Of a stretch of 64,000 bases of DNA, positions 43,002-54,110 are shown one piece after another. The notes below the pieces were generated by a model. It worked only from the letters and a program-made list of their open reading frames with translations, was not told the DNA's origin and made no database searches. Origin of the DNA: Hymenopus coronatus (Eukaryota; Arthropoda; Insecta; Mantodea; Hymenopodidae); assembly GCA_030762935.1 (NCBI GenBank), contig CM060895.1, positions 41,406,001-41,470,000 of the forward strand, given 5' to 3'. Each line of letters starts with the position of its first letter. Positions within the stretch are counted from its first letter, which is position 1. Position numbers and translations under genes: made by a program.

Positions 43002-43858
43002 TCTGATGTGTTTCATTCACATGACTTTCTCCACATCTCTGTAACAAATTATTGTTAAAAAACTTATACTTCTATTTTCTTCATGCTAATCGAGAAACAA
43101 TTAGCAGAAATAGTCTAATTACTTGCTTCCTTGTAAGTAGAAGCGAATTAGGGGAGTACTATAATTTAAAGTGGCAGTCAAACCATGCTATGCTATGTGA
43201 CTGAAGTTCCTTTGATTGTATGGACAGGAGTTGACAAATTCCAGTATAAGAATAAAGTGTAAGTTTTCAAAGCTGAAACCAGAAAACAACGAATATCTGA
43301 AAAGCGATCAACTCCACGAAAAAAATGTACATGACATTAATTGTGTGTTTTATCCTGATCTATATTTTTGGTCTAGTAAGTTTCTGTCTATCTCTTATGG
43401 TTTGCCAGTTATGCAAAATTCAGTAAAATTCATCCAGAATAAAGCAGTCTTCAGAGGCTATTCCCAGAAAATTCAATATAAACATTTTATTTGTCAGGTA
43501 AATATCTTTAATATACGATATTTTAATCATAATCGTTAGAGCCATTTTTAAGAAAATCAAAAATTTCGAAAAAAGTTCTATTTAAAGGGTAGTTGGGGGT
43601 GGGGGATTTTCTTGAAAATCTTCTTGTGCATCCTTGGAAGATACTAAACTTAAATACCCAGTTTGGTATTCAACGGTCTTTTCGTTTTTGAGCTATGCTG
43701 TCCCAGACACACAGACACGGACCTTTTTCTGAAAATGCTTTTTTTGGATTCAGGGGGGCCCAAAAACGTGTATTTCCGGTGAAATCTCGGTATCGAATTT
43801 TTGGGTGCAATACAATACCTTCTCTATACATTATGTACTTAGTACGTGTAGAGAAAGT
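43002..43858 (+). mobile_element. Complete family H copy (best reference copy)
   Basis: TCTGATGTGTTTCATTCAC to TACGTGTAGAGAAAGT, 857 bp. AAAAAA precedes it and AAAAA follows it. All internal blocks are present and close to the majority sequence of the family. Confidence 0.93.
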
Positions 43859-43863
43859 AAAAA

Positions 43864-44118
43864 TGGCCCACCTGGGGGTTCTGTGTCTGCCTTACATTCA
43901 ACAGATCGCGTGTTCGAATCTCGCTTAGGGTGTGCTACCCGGATAAGGGTTTCTTTCTTTTTGGGGGGCGGGGATTTCCCTTATCCTGCGAGACGAATGT
44001 CGAGTAATTTAAAGCTCCATGGACCTCGGGATCATTTGAGCATCATTTCACCGATTTCATACGTCGTCCGATATGACCAACCAGGTTAAATAGCGTTGAG
44101 CTAAATATATAAACACTA

Positions 44119-44120
<2 letters not shown>
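43864..44120 (+). mobile_element. SINE-B copy
   Basis: Head TTCTGTGTCTGCCTTACATTC, B-box GTGTTCGAATCTCGC, body CGAATGTCGAGTAATTTAAAG and GATATGACCAACCAGGTTAAA, tail TAAACACTACC running into (TA)n. It starts right at the AAAAATGG after an H copy. Confidence 0.85.

Positions 44121-44170
<50 letters not shown>
44121..44170. repeat. (TA)n between two SINE tails
   Basis: 25 TA units, preceded by TAAACACTACC and followed by its exact reverse complement GGTAGTGTTTA, so the whole 44110-44181 segment is a perfect palindrome. Confidence 0.95.
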
Positions 44171-44172
<2 letters not shown>

Positions 44173-44393
44173 TAGTGTTTAACGCCCTCTTTAACTACTT
44201 ATGGCACCGCAGGCGGTGACACTGATAATACATGAATGAAGATAGGGCACCGGTGGAATGCGATGGCGGGGGAAACCGGAGAAAACCCGCCCAGCGCCGC
44301 TTTGTCCACCACAAATCTCACATGCGGTCGCTTGGGATCAAATCCGGGCTGTCTAGGTGAGAGGTGAGTGTCTAACCATTCAGCCACGGTGCG

Positions 44394-44395
<2 letters not shown>
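44171..44395 (-). mobile_element. SINE-D copy
   Basis: Minus strand head GCCGCACCGTGGCTGAATGG and B-box-like GGATTTGATCCCAAGCG, body GGTTTCCCCCGCCATCGC, tail GTTAAACACTACC. It is flanked by (TA)n on both sides (44121-44170 and 44396-44429). Confidence 0.8.
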
Positions 44396-44429
<34 letters not shown>

Positions 44430-44432
<3 letters not shown>

Positions 44433-44706
44433 TTAAAATAAACTTCTGATACACTACATACACAAACTTTCTTTACACTCTTATCACTTATTAGTAGGTA
44501 TCTATGACTTTCTTACCAATGCTTATTTTTCTATCAGATTTATTTATAAGATAAATCTTATCAGAAATAGCTCCATTACTCATTTTGTTATAGATACAAA
44601 GACAACAGCGATAGTCAAAAGTTTAGGAACCAGACGCCTCTCTTTCCATACAATTGAATGTCGACAATACTTTAAAAGAATGACAAGTACTGAATAGTTG
44701 GAAGTG
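44430..44706. other. Short unassigned stretch
   Basis: Weak resemblance to an H interior around 44500-44640 (ATTTATAAGATAAATCTTATCAGAAATAG), probably a very old copy. Confidence 0.3.
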
Positions 44707-44860
44707 GGCTGACCCCGTAGCTCAGTCAGTAGAGAACCTGCCTGCTGCGCGAGGCGTTCCGGGTTCTATTCCCGGCTGTATTCAAGATTCTTTCCTATCC
44801 TCACCAGAGTATTGAAAGCAAATGAGTGTTTGATCTAATGAATAAAATCTAAAGAACAGA
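44707..44860 (+). mobile_element. SINE-E copy with tRNA-like head
   Basis: CCCGTAGCTCAGTCAGTAG (A-box) and CCGGGTTCTATTCCCGG (T-arm stem-loop) are well kept, but the acceptor arms do not pair (GACCCCG against GTATTC), so it is not a functional tRNA gene. It ends near AATGAATAAAATC. Confidence 0.65.
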
Positions 44861-45018
44861 AACCCAATGACAACAGCATATCATTGTCGATAGACAAAAT
44901 GTTCCAAAGGGATATGCCGTCAATATTCTGATGACGGTTGGTTTTTAAGGGTGTTCAACCACTAATGTCATTACCGTTCTTATAAAAGAAAACCGATTCA
45001 AACACCAGAGGTAAAAAA

Positions 45019-45046
45019 AAATCTGATGTGTTCCATTCACATGATT
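45019..45046 (+). mobile_element. Family H head scrap
   Basis: TCTGATGTGTTCCATTCAC after nine A, broken after 28 bp where a SINE-C 3' portion begins. Confidence 0.7.
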
Positions 45047-45378
45047 AGCTCTTTACATCCTTTCAGGGTTGGTAGTGTCGGCGATGGTGCTCAGCCCGGC
45101 GTGACAGAGAAAGCGGAAGCTCAAAGTGACTCTCCGTCCCCGGACTTCGGCTAGGGATGCTCCTAGCGGGGATCTTGAGCCCTATATCTGCCTGCCCGAC
45201 TGTCGGGGAAATTGAAGGTACGCTGTCATTGCTGTGCCGTTGCTCCTGGCTCCGGCAGCCCGATACATAATCTCACCTCATCCCTCCCTCCTGGAGGCGT
45301 CTCGTCGTGGAGCTGGGTACAATAACCTCAGGTTTGGTGTCGAATCCCCTCCGACCGTATCCTATCCTATCCTGCTAA
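45047..45378 (+). mobile_element. SINE-C 3' portion
   Basis: TCGGCGATGGTGCTCAGCCC to GACCGTATCCTATCCTATCC, lacking the tRNA-like head. It shares blocks with the copies at 30617 and 46003. Confidence 0.8.
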
Positions 45379-46002
45379 AATTCGCTATAAGAAACTTTAA
45401 ATAAAAGCATTTTAAAAACTATTGCAAATCTCATTTCATCACAATTCTATGCTGGGGACAATTAAAAAAAAAAAAAAAACCTAGTGATTTTTCTATTGCG
45501 TTTTTCTTTGTAAAATTCCAATTGCACAATTTACAACTGAAGTTTCCGCCATATAATTATCCTGGTGCTGCACAGTTATCAACACTATACAGTCCACTCA
45601 CCTCGAGTTACACACCGTGACCTTCCTTAATGCAGTTCATTGTGAGTCAGAATGATAAGCGAGTTGCCTAGGCAACCTGCACTTGTACAACTACAGCAAG
45701 GATGTTGTATAGCTGTAAAACAAAAAGGAGGCCGACGAAAAAGTAAAATTATGGATGAAAATGTTTATCTTTCAACTCATATATATTTTACATATTTTAA
45801 TCAATTTAGGTTTAGTTTTAAAAAAGCTGAGTATTCAATTCACTTACCTAACTTTCTCTACTGTTCTGCAAATAGCCTATTCTTAGAAAAGATTATTCTT
45901 TTATCTACCTAATGCTGATCGAGACAAACATTAGCAGATTGTATTATTATTTGTTTCCTTGTAAGTAGCAAGAAGGGAAATAAGGGATGACATTAAGCTA
46001 GG

Positions 46003-46540
46003 AGGAGAGCAATCGGCACCGAACCTGAAGCTAATGTACCTACGCCCCTTGTGGTGCTGCCCTCGGAAGGGAGGGTGGCAGGGAGGGATGAAGTGAGAAG
46101 ATACAATGGACTGCCGGAACCAGGGGCGACCGCACAGCAATGACAGGGTCCCTACACTTTTAAAATTAAAACGCCTCTACAGGTAGACCCGCTCTTTAAG
46201 GGTCCAACTCCCCGGCTAGAACCGGTCCTCATCCCGGCAACCAGCCGGAGATAGTCACTTTGAGTATCCTTTTCGCTGCCACGCCGCACCGGGCACCAGC
46301 TCCGATACTTACAACCCTGAAAGGAATCAACAGCATGCAGGATAAATGAAATGACAATGGAAACGAACTTAGAGGAGCAGGAAATTCGGCGGGTGAAATA
46401 AACCCACCTAGCATTTGCCTGGCGACCACGCAAAACCCCCGAAAAACTATGGGGTCAGGTAGGCCGGTCACGGGAAGCGAACCAGTGACCTCCTGAATGC
46501 GAGCCACAGACAAACACACCTGAGCCATTTCACTGGGTAG
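46003..46540 (-). mobile_element. SINE-C copy, full length, with target duplication
   Basis: Minus strand: tRNA-like head with B-box GTTCGCTTCCCGTGACC, then AACCTGACCCATAG-type and TAGGTGGGTTTATTTC blocks, body GATACTCAAAGTGACTATC, end near GATTGCTCTCC. GCTAGG repeats at 45997-46002 and 46541-46546. The 93- and 106-codon frames across it are not shared by other copies. Confidence 0.85.
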
Positions 46541-47129
46541 GCTAGGCAAAAACGAGTCATATCTTTTAAAAGCTGTCCTTTATGCGATACAGTTGAAATA
46601 CGGTTCTCTTTGCAAGGCCAGGGGTAACACAAAAGAGAGATAAAACGAATGCGACTCCCCATTTGAAAAGTTTAAGTATCTATATTAAAAATGAAACCAA
46701 TTATAAGGAATGTCTCGGAATTTGTTAGCGTAACAACAAAAAATGACAAATTGTGTTTTAACGATATATACCTATAGTAGGAAGTTTTTCTCTTTCTCTT
46801 ACGGTTTATTAGTTATGCAAAAGTCATCTAGAATGAAGAGGACTTTGGAAGCTATTCTCAAGAAATTCAGGTTATACTTTTTATTTGTCATGTAAATATA
46901 CTTTTAACATAATACGGCATTTTAATCAAAATCGTTAGCGCCATTTTTGAGAAAATTGAAAATATCGGAAAATATTCCATGTAAAGTTTGAGGTGGAGGG
47001 AATTTCCTGAAAATCTTTGTGTCGCATCGTTGGAAGATACTAAACATAAAAGCCAATTTAGGTATTTAACCGACTTTTTGTTTGTTTTTGAGTTATGCTT
47101 CCCACAGACAGGCAGACAGACACACAACA

Positions 47130-47134
<5 letters not shown>

Positions 47135-47179
<45 letters not shown>
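47135..47179. repeat. (TC)n microsatellite in an H element
   Basis: About 22 TC units at the H CA site, flanked by CAGACACACAACAC and GATACACACGG. Confidence 0.95.
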
Positions 47180-47180
<1 letters not shown>

Positions 47181-47342
47181 ATACACACGGAATCTTTTTA
47201 AAATACTTTTTTCTGGATACAGGGGTGCTCAAAACCTGTACTTCCAGTAACATCAAGGCATCAAATTTTGGGTCATATTGAATATCTTCTCTTTATCTAC
47301 CATGCATTACATAGCACTTGCTAGAGAAAGTAAAAAAAAAAG

Positions 47343-48197
47343 CATCTGTTGCGTTTCATTCACATGGCTTTTTCTATATCTCTAACAAATTATTAATAAG
47401 CTTTATCTTCTAACTACTTCATGCTAGTTGAGATATACATTAGCAATATTGGTCTTATTACATAATTGCTTATAAGAAGCTGGAAAATAAGACAGTACAA
47501 TAGGCTAAATTGGCAGTCAAATGTTTAAAATGTGGTTGCTATGGGATTGAAATCCGCTTGTTTGCGTGACCGGGAGTTGCAAGTTCCCATATGAGAAGAG
47601 TTTAAGTAGTTTAAAACTGAAACCTATAGCAAGGAACATCTCGAAAACGGCCAACTCCACAAAAAATACAAAAATTGTGTATTTTAACAAGATCTGCATT
47701 TTCTTTGTGGTAAGCTTTTGTCTATCTCTTACAAGTTAAGGAAAATTCAGAAAAATAAATTAATCCAAAATAAAGAGCTCTTCAGAGTCTATTCCCAGAA
47801 AATTCAAGATATGCATTTTATTTGTCATGTAAATATATTAAATATAATAGAGCCATGTTTGAGAAAACCAAGCTTTTCGAAATTGTTTTCATATATAGGG
47901 TAGTTGGGTGGGGGGCCATTAATGAAAATCTTTGTGTCACATCCTTGGAAGATATTAAACTTAAATATCACCTTTTTCTAATTTTTTTTAAATTCGGGTG
48001 TCTTCCAAACACGTATTTTCAGTGAAATCTCCGTATTGAAATTTTGGATCGAATACAATACCTTCTCTACATTGTATGTCTACATGAAGCAAAAATGCTC
48101 TTTTTTATTCAGATGATCTCAAACATATATTTCCGGTGATTTGGACATCGAATTTTTTGGGTAGGATAGTATTTCCCCAGTTTCATAGAGAAACTAA
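47343..48197 (+). mobile_element. Family H copy with duplicated tail
   Basis: CATCTGTTGCGTTTCATTCAC to AGAGAAACT. The last 140 bp occur twice in tandem: TTGAAATTTTGGATCGAATA...CTTCTCTAC near 48040, then ATCGAATTTTTTGGGTAGG...TAGAGAAAC near 48160, each preceded by a TTTCMGGTGA-like block. Confidence 0.75.
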
Positions 48198-48705
48198 AAA
48201 TAAATAACATAGATGGAGCAAGTCGTATTCATGTTTTTCTCAATGTTGCTGGTCTGTGGAAAAGGGAACAAATTGCATTTTATTCTATGCTGAAAAGGTA
48301 TACATTTTTTTCCTCGGAAACTTATTAGGACGCTCGACGTACCAGTTTGCGTCATTTCATTCAGAATGAAACTTCCGGTTCTCAATGAGTTGAGCAAACC
48401 ATCGTTTCCTGGGTTTATCGAAGATATCACCACACATTATCTACTTCCGTAGTTTTCTTACTACCAGCGATAGCATTCACCTAAGATTTTAAGAGAGTCG
48501 CAGCTTTCAATCATTTGTTTTCATATCCTTTATAGCGGAAAGAGATCCAATACATACTGCTGGATCAGATCTATTACTGCAATTATTTTCGAAATGCCAT
48601 TTCTAATTATGTGTTTTCCCTTTTACTTTTTCTAGCATTTAGTAACAATAGCCACAGGGGACACGGTCTACGAGAGATTACTAAACAACAATATCTTTTT
48701 TAATT
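48198..48705. other. Unassigned sequence
   Basis: No repeat or coding signal recognised. Confidence 0.35.
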
Positions 48706-49285
48706 TCTCTACACTTACTATTACATGGTGTATATAGAAGGAATTGTATTCCACCAAAAATTCCATACCGAGATTACACCGGAAATATATATTTTGAGGT
48801 CCCCCTGAGTAAAAAAAAGACTTTTTTTAGAAAAAAGTGCATCTGTGTGAGTGTCTGTGGACAACATAATTCAAAAACTAAAAGACCGTTAAATACCATC
48901 TTGGTATTCAAGTTTATTATCTTCCAAGGATGCGAAACAAAGATTTTCAAGAAGATCCCCCCCCCCCAGCCCAAACTACCCTTCACATAGAAAACGTTTT
49001 GAGATTTTTATTTTTCTAAAAAATGACTGCAACGATGTAGATTAAAATATTTTACATTATATAGCTTCTGAAGACCTGGAAGTTCTGAATAGGTATTTCA
49101 GAACTTTGCCTAAACCGTAATAAATAGACAAAAACTTCCACACAAAAATGTAAATGTTAGTTATTTTTGAGAAAATCAAAATTTGTAAAATTGTTTCCAT
49201 AAAAAGGATTGTTTGAGGTGCGAGGATTTTCCTGAAAATTTTGTTACGCATCTTAGGACAGTGAACTTCAATATCAAGTTTGGTA
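48706..49285 (-). mobile_element. Family H mosaic: reversed copy joined to a forward fragment
   Basis: 48706-49156 is minus-oriented H (TTTCTCTACACTTACTATTAC onward). At 49157 it flips to a plus-oriented middle fragment (TTATTTTTGAGAAAATCAAA to TATCAAGTTTGGTA), which abuts mariner M3. Confidence 0.7.
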
Positions 49286-49850
49286 CGCGGGGCGATCAAC
49301 AAGTCGTTTAAAAAAGATAGACAAACAAATTATTTTTGGTTGATTTTTTTCAACATAATCTCCTTGTAGCTGGATACACTTTTATCAGCGTTTCTCCAAG
49401 TGTTTTAAGCCTTCCATAAAATAGGATTTCGGAAAGTCCTCAAAATAGGCAACTGTTTGGAAGATGACGTCCTCGTTAGACGTGAATCTTTTTCCACCGA
49501 GACACTTTTTCAAGTCTGGAAATAAAAAAGTTACTGGGGGCCAAATCGGGTAAATACTGTGGATGTTGCAATAATATGAACCTTAATTCTCCAATTCTCG
49601 CTATCAAAACTGCGCAAGTGTGCACCCTTGAATTGTCTTGATGGAAGAGAATCTTTTTCTTTGCCAAATGAGGGCGTTTTTTTCTTGATTTCTCCGTTAA
49701 ACAGGTGCAATGTCGATACAAAAAATACTCTCCATTTATCGTTCTTCCTTTCTGCAAGCAATCAATGTATATGACAAAAAATCGAGGCCATCACCTTGTC
49801 TGCAGATTTCGCACCTCTAGCCAGGCTAGAGTAGAAACGCTATTTAATGT
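49286..49850 (-). pseudogene. Mariner M3 remnant
   Basis: The minus strand reads SADKVMASIF, IDCLQKGRTINGEYF, HLAKKKILFHQDNSRVHT (second catalytic Asp in HQDN) and LQHPQYLPDLAPSNFF, the third conserved mariner block. Frameshifts and stops interrupt it and the N-terminal third is missing. GGGGCGATCAACAAGTCG at 49289 may be the terminal repeat. Confidence 0.85.
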
Positions 49851-50395
49851 GACGGTGAAATGAGCTTCATTCACAACCTAGTTAACGCTGCATGGTACAT
49901 AAATGCCTCTACTCCTTTCTTCACTGCTTTGAGTATTTTCATTTACACACAAGAGTCTATTGGATGTTGGATTGATTCGCCCACAGCAAACGTAGTCAGG
50001 GACGTTCAAGAATTATTGTCAAATATCTCTTGGGGAGATTTGCGAGGCAATTACGTGAAGACTCGACCCTCTACGTTTCTTATCTAGCAAAGGTTAACAC
50101 ACAACTTTCAATGGTGTAAAAGTATCCAAAAAGTGTGGAAGTTTTACCTCAAAGTATTACACATACTTCGTTAGCATGAGTATCCAGCTACAGATGGTAT
50201 CGAGGTCTCATTACTTAATAATAATAATAATAATAATAATAACACAGCCTATATATAAGGACAGCATAATGTAAACACAGCCTGGGTTCGTCTTATGCAG
50301 AAACTTGCTGTAGTTCTTTAACATAATGAAGAAATTAATCACTGCAGCAATCTTTCTATTTCAACAGTTCGTACAAAAGTATATTATTATCATTG
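49851..50395. other. Unassigned; short (AAT)n run
   Basis: A 75-codon open frame at 49860-50087 has no recognisable motif. (AAT)n at 50216-50241. Confidence 0.35.
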
Positions 50396-50580
50396 CTCAC
50401 CTTCGTGGTTTTGGGACAGCGTGCCTGCCTCTAAACCGGAAACCCTGAGTTCGGATCCGTTTGTGGCGAATTGTCGAGATAAGATTCTTTTTCCGGGGGT
50501 TTTCCTCATCCTGAGAAGATGTTACGCAATTCTTTCTGGACCAGATATACACTTCCACGTTTAATTTTCGCCTATGTAGA
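50396..50580 (+). mobile_element. SINE-B-like diverged copy
   Basis: TTTTGGGACAGCGTGCCTGCC, GAGTTCGGATCCG (B-box), TTCCTCATCCTGAGAAGATG. Similar to the copy at 30328. Confidence 0.6.
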
Positions 50581-50654
50581 ACTGAGACATTAAACTTGAA
50601 AATCGCTCGATTTCCGGATACTTCGCTTGACGTCATACTAATCAACCAACATTC

Positions 50655-50830
50655 ACTAGTTATCCTTGAAAGATGCTAGACCTCAATAAGAAGTTCTGTA
50701 TTACCTGACGGTTTGTTTATCCTGTTCACAAATACAACTCTCACACACGCCTTTTCCTAAAATACGTTGTTATAGATATATGATGGGCATAAAATATTTT
50801 CTCTAACACCAAAGTAAAGCAAAGAACACA
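50655..50830 (+). mobile_element. Old family H fragment
   Basis: TATCCTTGAAAGATGCTAGACC, a degraded CA site (CTCTCACACACGCC) and AATATTTTCTCTAACACC. Confidence 0.5.
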
Positions 50831-51162
50831 TAAAACTTCTGGTGTTACACTATGCCATTCTCTACTCTCTGACTTTTAGCTTTATATACTGCAAATTACT
50901 GTTAAACAGTTTACTTTTCTAATTCATCTCAATAATATCTGAAATTTGAAAATCCGAGGTATTCAAGTTGTTGAAATTTATGCCACTTATTAAACTCAAT
51001 AACAGTGACATTTTTTGCCATGTAACAAAATTATAGCTTGCTTTAAATTTAAATGCTATTTAAATTGAAAATGCTGTTAGGTTCATTGTTCAAATAAAAT
51101 TGATGCTTACGTTTCATTTTTAAAATCTTCTTATAAAAATAAAGTTTTACTTTAAATGAGTT

Positions 51163-51210
<48 letters not shown>
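51163..51210. repeat. (GA)n microsatellite
   Basis: About 23 GA units. 50831-52054 is otherwise unassigned AT-rich sequence. Confidence 0.95.
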
Positions 51211-51214
<4 letters not shown>

Positions 51215-52054
51215 AAATCCACAAAGGATAGCTGTCATTATATGAGGAAGATCATAAGGTTCATCCAACTAATTTGACAATTTTAATAATATTAAAATAT
51301 TATATACTATTTTAATAATACTAAATATTATTGAATATTAATTTTAACATTTATGTTATTGGCATCTACCCGGTGGATTTATGTTTATTGTATTTTTAAA
51401 ATTTTTAGCAGTTATGTTCAGTTATGTACTAGTAGTACATTTATCGTATCGGATTTTTTTTATATTAAGCCCTAATTATTGTAGAAAAATGATGTTTTGT
51501 TCTCTTCAAACTATCGATTTTTCAAAATTTCATGATTTATTTCTCAAAATTGGAGCATTATTTCGAGAAAAAAATATACGGTTATTTTCTTTAATGTAAT
51601 TCTGTGAGGCAGTACAATTGTTTACAGCATTTTAGTAAAACATTAAATAATGAGGAGCGTTTTTCAGTGTGGAGAAATATTCAAAAAAGCTCGTGAGAGA
51701 ATAATGTTTAAAGTTGGATGTGTCTAATAATAAGCATGCGCCTATTCATTTATAGCTTCAGTTGATTGATACAGTGCATTAGGTTAAAAAAAACACGAAT
51801 TAATTTCTTAAAGTTTAGAATTTATATTACTTTATAATGTAAAAACAATGTTGTAATTTTTTTCAATTTATGGTCAAACTTCAAGGATGATATTAATTAA
51901 TAAAATCATTCCCAAAAATAATTTTACTGCACATTTCGTTGCAGGTACAAGAAGCATGCAGAGCAGAAGCGATAGTCAAATCTTTATATATGGGCTGAAA
52001 TTCCATATTCCTTTCCATAACATCACGAAAAACAACCATTGATCATCAACACTC

Positions 52055-52137
52055 AGAAAGTAGGATGTATTCCATTCACCTGCCTTTCTTTTTTATCTAA
52101 TACTATTAATTCATACATCATTTCTGCAAATTATTCT

Positions 52138-52183
<46 letters not shown>

Positions 52184-52950
52184 CATCAACTCCACAACTT
52201 AGAAAAACGTTAAGAGGACATTGTTTTGTTACATATTTTGTACTACATCCAAGAGGGAATATAGACGGCTGAAGCGATATTTATAGAGGTACTTATAACC
52301 TAGGTTACTATATAATGCTGGTCTTGAAATTCCATCATTTTGTCAAGATATCATGAGTAACAAAGGAATGATGCCTTGGCACCTAAAAAAACGCAAGGGT
52401 ATTGGAAAATTTAAACAAATAGCTACTAATATTTCAGAAAAGCTCGGTGGTAAAATGTTAACATAAATTATGTAGGTATTTTAATGGGATCTACTTTTTC
52501 CATATGGCTTCCGGTTATACAAAATTATACAACAAATTCAAAATGGAGAGACTTCATAATCTATTCACAGAAAATTCAATATATGCATTGTGGGTGTTAT
52601 TTTAAACAAAACAATTCAAAGCCCTACTGGGTAGTGTGGAGGTGGCGTGTCTGCCTCACATTCAACAGGTCACGAGTTCGAATCTCGCTTAGGGCGAGTG
52701 AGTTACCCGGATAAGTTTTTATCGGGATTTTCCGTTATACTGAGAGGACGAATGTCGAGTAACTTAAAGCTCTATATACGCCGAGATCATTTGAACATCA
52801 TTTCACCGATTTCATTCATCGTCCGACATAACTTAAAGGAAGTTAACAGCCAGTTTTGAGGAAATAATAACGAAAAGCTTTTCGATGCAAAGGGTGGTTT
52901 GAGGTGTGGAAATTTTATTGGAAATCACTTGTATCCCTGGAAAAAGTTGA
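52055..52950 (+). mobile_element. Old family H copy with poly(T) and a SINE-B inside
   Basis: TGTATTCCATTCACCTGCC head and, past a 42-T run (52142-52184), diverged middle blocks (AATGGGATCTACTTTTTCC, TATTCACAGAAAATTCAAT). After the SINE at 52621-52837 it resumes with AGCCAGTTTTGAGGAAAT. Confidence 0.65.
52621..52837 (+). mobile_element. SINE-B copy
   Basis: GTAGTGTGGAGGTGGCGTGTC, B-box CACGAGTTCGAATCTCGC, TTACCCGGATAAG, CGAATGTCGAGTAACTTAAAG and CGTCCGACATAA. It closely matches the copies at 43864 and 53873. Confidence 0.85.
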
Positions 52951-53142
52951 ACTTCATCGTCAGCTGGAAGGATTGAGCTTATTAGCCTGCCCCTCGACCT
53001 GGACTGTCCAGGATGACGTTGGTACATTTGGTAGCAATCATTTTCGTTTGCGTTCTCTTTACATGCTGATACCAGATTATTTTATTTTGCTTTATTTCTT
53101 CATTGCGCTTCTTCACCTTCAATTCCTCGCGTGTGTCTGTTC

Positions 53143-53425
53143 TTCTGTAGCCGTCCTTCATGGTCTGTGGGTAACATGCTAGCATCTGGTTCCCAAGAAG
53201 TCGAGTTCAAACCCGGCGGAGGGAGTGGATTTTTTCGGATGTAAAAGTACTTGAAAGTTTCCTTCGGAAGGAAAGTAAAGCCGGTAGTCCCATGTCGTAG
53301 ATTTATACTGCATAAAAAACCCTCAAGTCATAAAAGACCTCTGATGAAAATTAATTGGTGTTTCGCCAGCTTTATACAATGGGACGCTGAAAATCACATC
53401 ATTACAGAGCGTCGATAAATAAAAC
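53143..53425 (+). mobile_element. SINE-A copy
   Basis: Head CATGGTCTGTGGGTAACATG, B-box GAGTTCAAACCCGGCGG, body CCTTCGGAAGGAAAGTAAAGC and TGTCGTAGATTTATACTGC, 3' end GCGTCGATAAATAAAA. Confidence 0.85.
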
Positions 53426-53872
53426 TCAATTTCATTTCGCTTCCTCAACATTATCAATGAACTGCTATGGCCTTGTAGAGGCTGAATTTAAATACCAAAT
53501 TTAGTATTCTTTGTTCGTTTTCACAAGAAGCTATCCGAAAAGAGTTCTTACAGGAAATAGTTGCTTAAATCAATGACAATGTTAATCACAATTTAGATTT
53601 TCTTTTATTTAAAAGCTACAGGTAGGAGCATACCGACAATGTTCGTCGTTCCAGAGAGGAAGGAAACGAGGATCACATACAGGAAATCAAATTCTGGATT
53701 TAATATGTGGGCAGACATTTGAATTAGCACAGAACACTTGCTGTTTCTCTTATCTCAGATTATTATGTCTTATGTTAGAAAGGCTAAAATGGTAAAGAAG
53801 TTCTTCGCTGAACAGCGTGCCGTGAGGTTGTCTGCTTAGAGCGAGTGGAATCGATCAGCATTGCTGTGAGGT

Positions 53873-54110
53873 GTTTTTTTTTTTTTTTTTTTTTTTTTTT
53901 TGTTGTTAACGTCCTTTAACCTGGTTGGTCATATCGGACGATGAATGAAATTGGTGAAATGATACTCAAATGATCTGGGGGTCCATGGAGTAAGGGAAAC
54001 CCCCGAAAAAACCTTATCCGGGTAACTCACCCTAAGCGAGATTCGAACTCACGACCTGTTGAATATGAGGCAGACACAATACTACCACCACACTACCCAT
54101 GCGGGCGGTA
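53873..54110 (-). mobile_element. SINE-B copy with long A tail
   Basis: Poly(T) 53873-53901 is the minus-strand tail. It then reads, on the minus strand, back to GCATGGGTAGTGTGGTGGTAG. B-box GGTCGTGAGTTCGAATCTCG. It lies directly before the GC-rich block at 54111. Confidence 0.85.

Larger units (their letters stand above)
45845..47331 (+). mobile_element. Family H copy hosting a SINE-C
   Basis: ACTTTCTCTACTGTTCTGC to TTGCTAGAGAAAGT. The H sequence breaks at CATTAAGCTAGG and resumes at GGCTAGGCAAA. Its CA site has become CAGACA plus a 45-bp (TC)n run (47135-47179). Confidence 0.85.

Noticed and set aside
44710..44776. Possible genuine tRNA gene
   Set aside because: T-arm and A-box look good but the acceptor arms do not pair and a SINE-like body follows.
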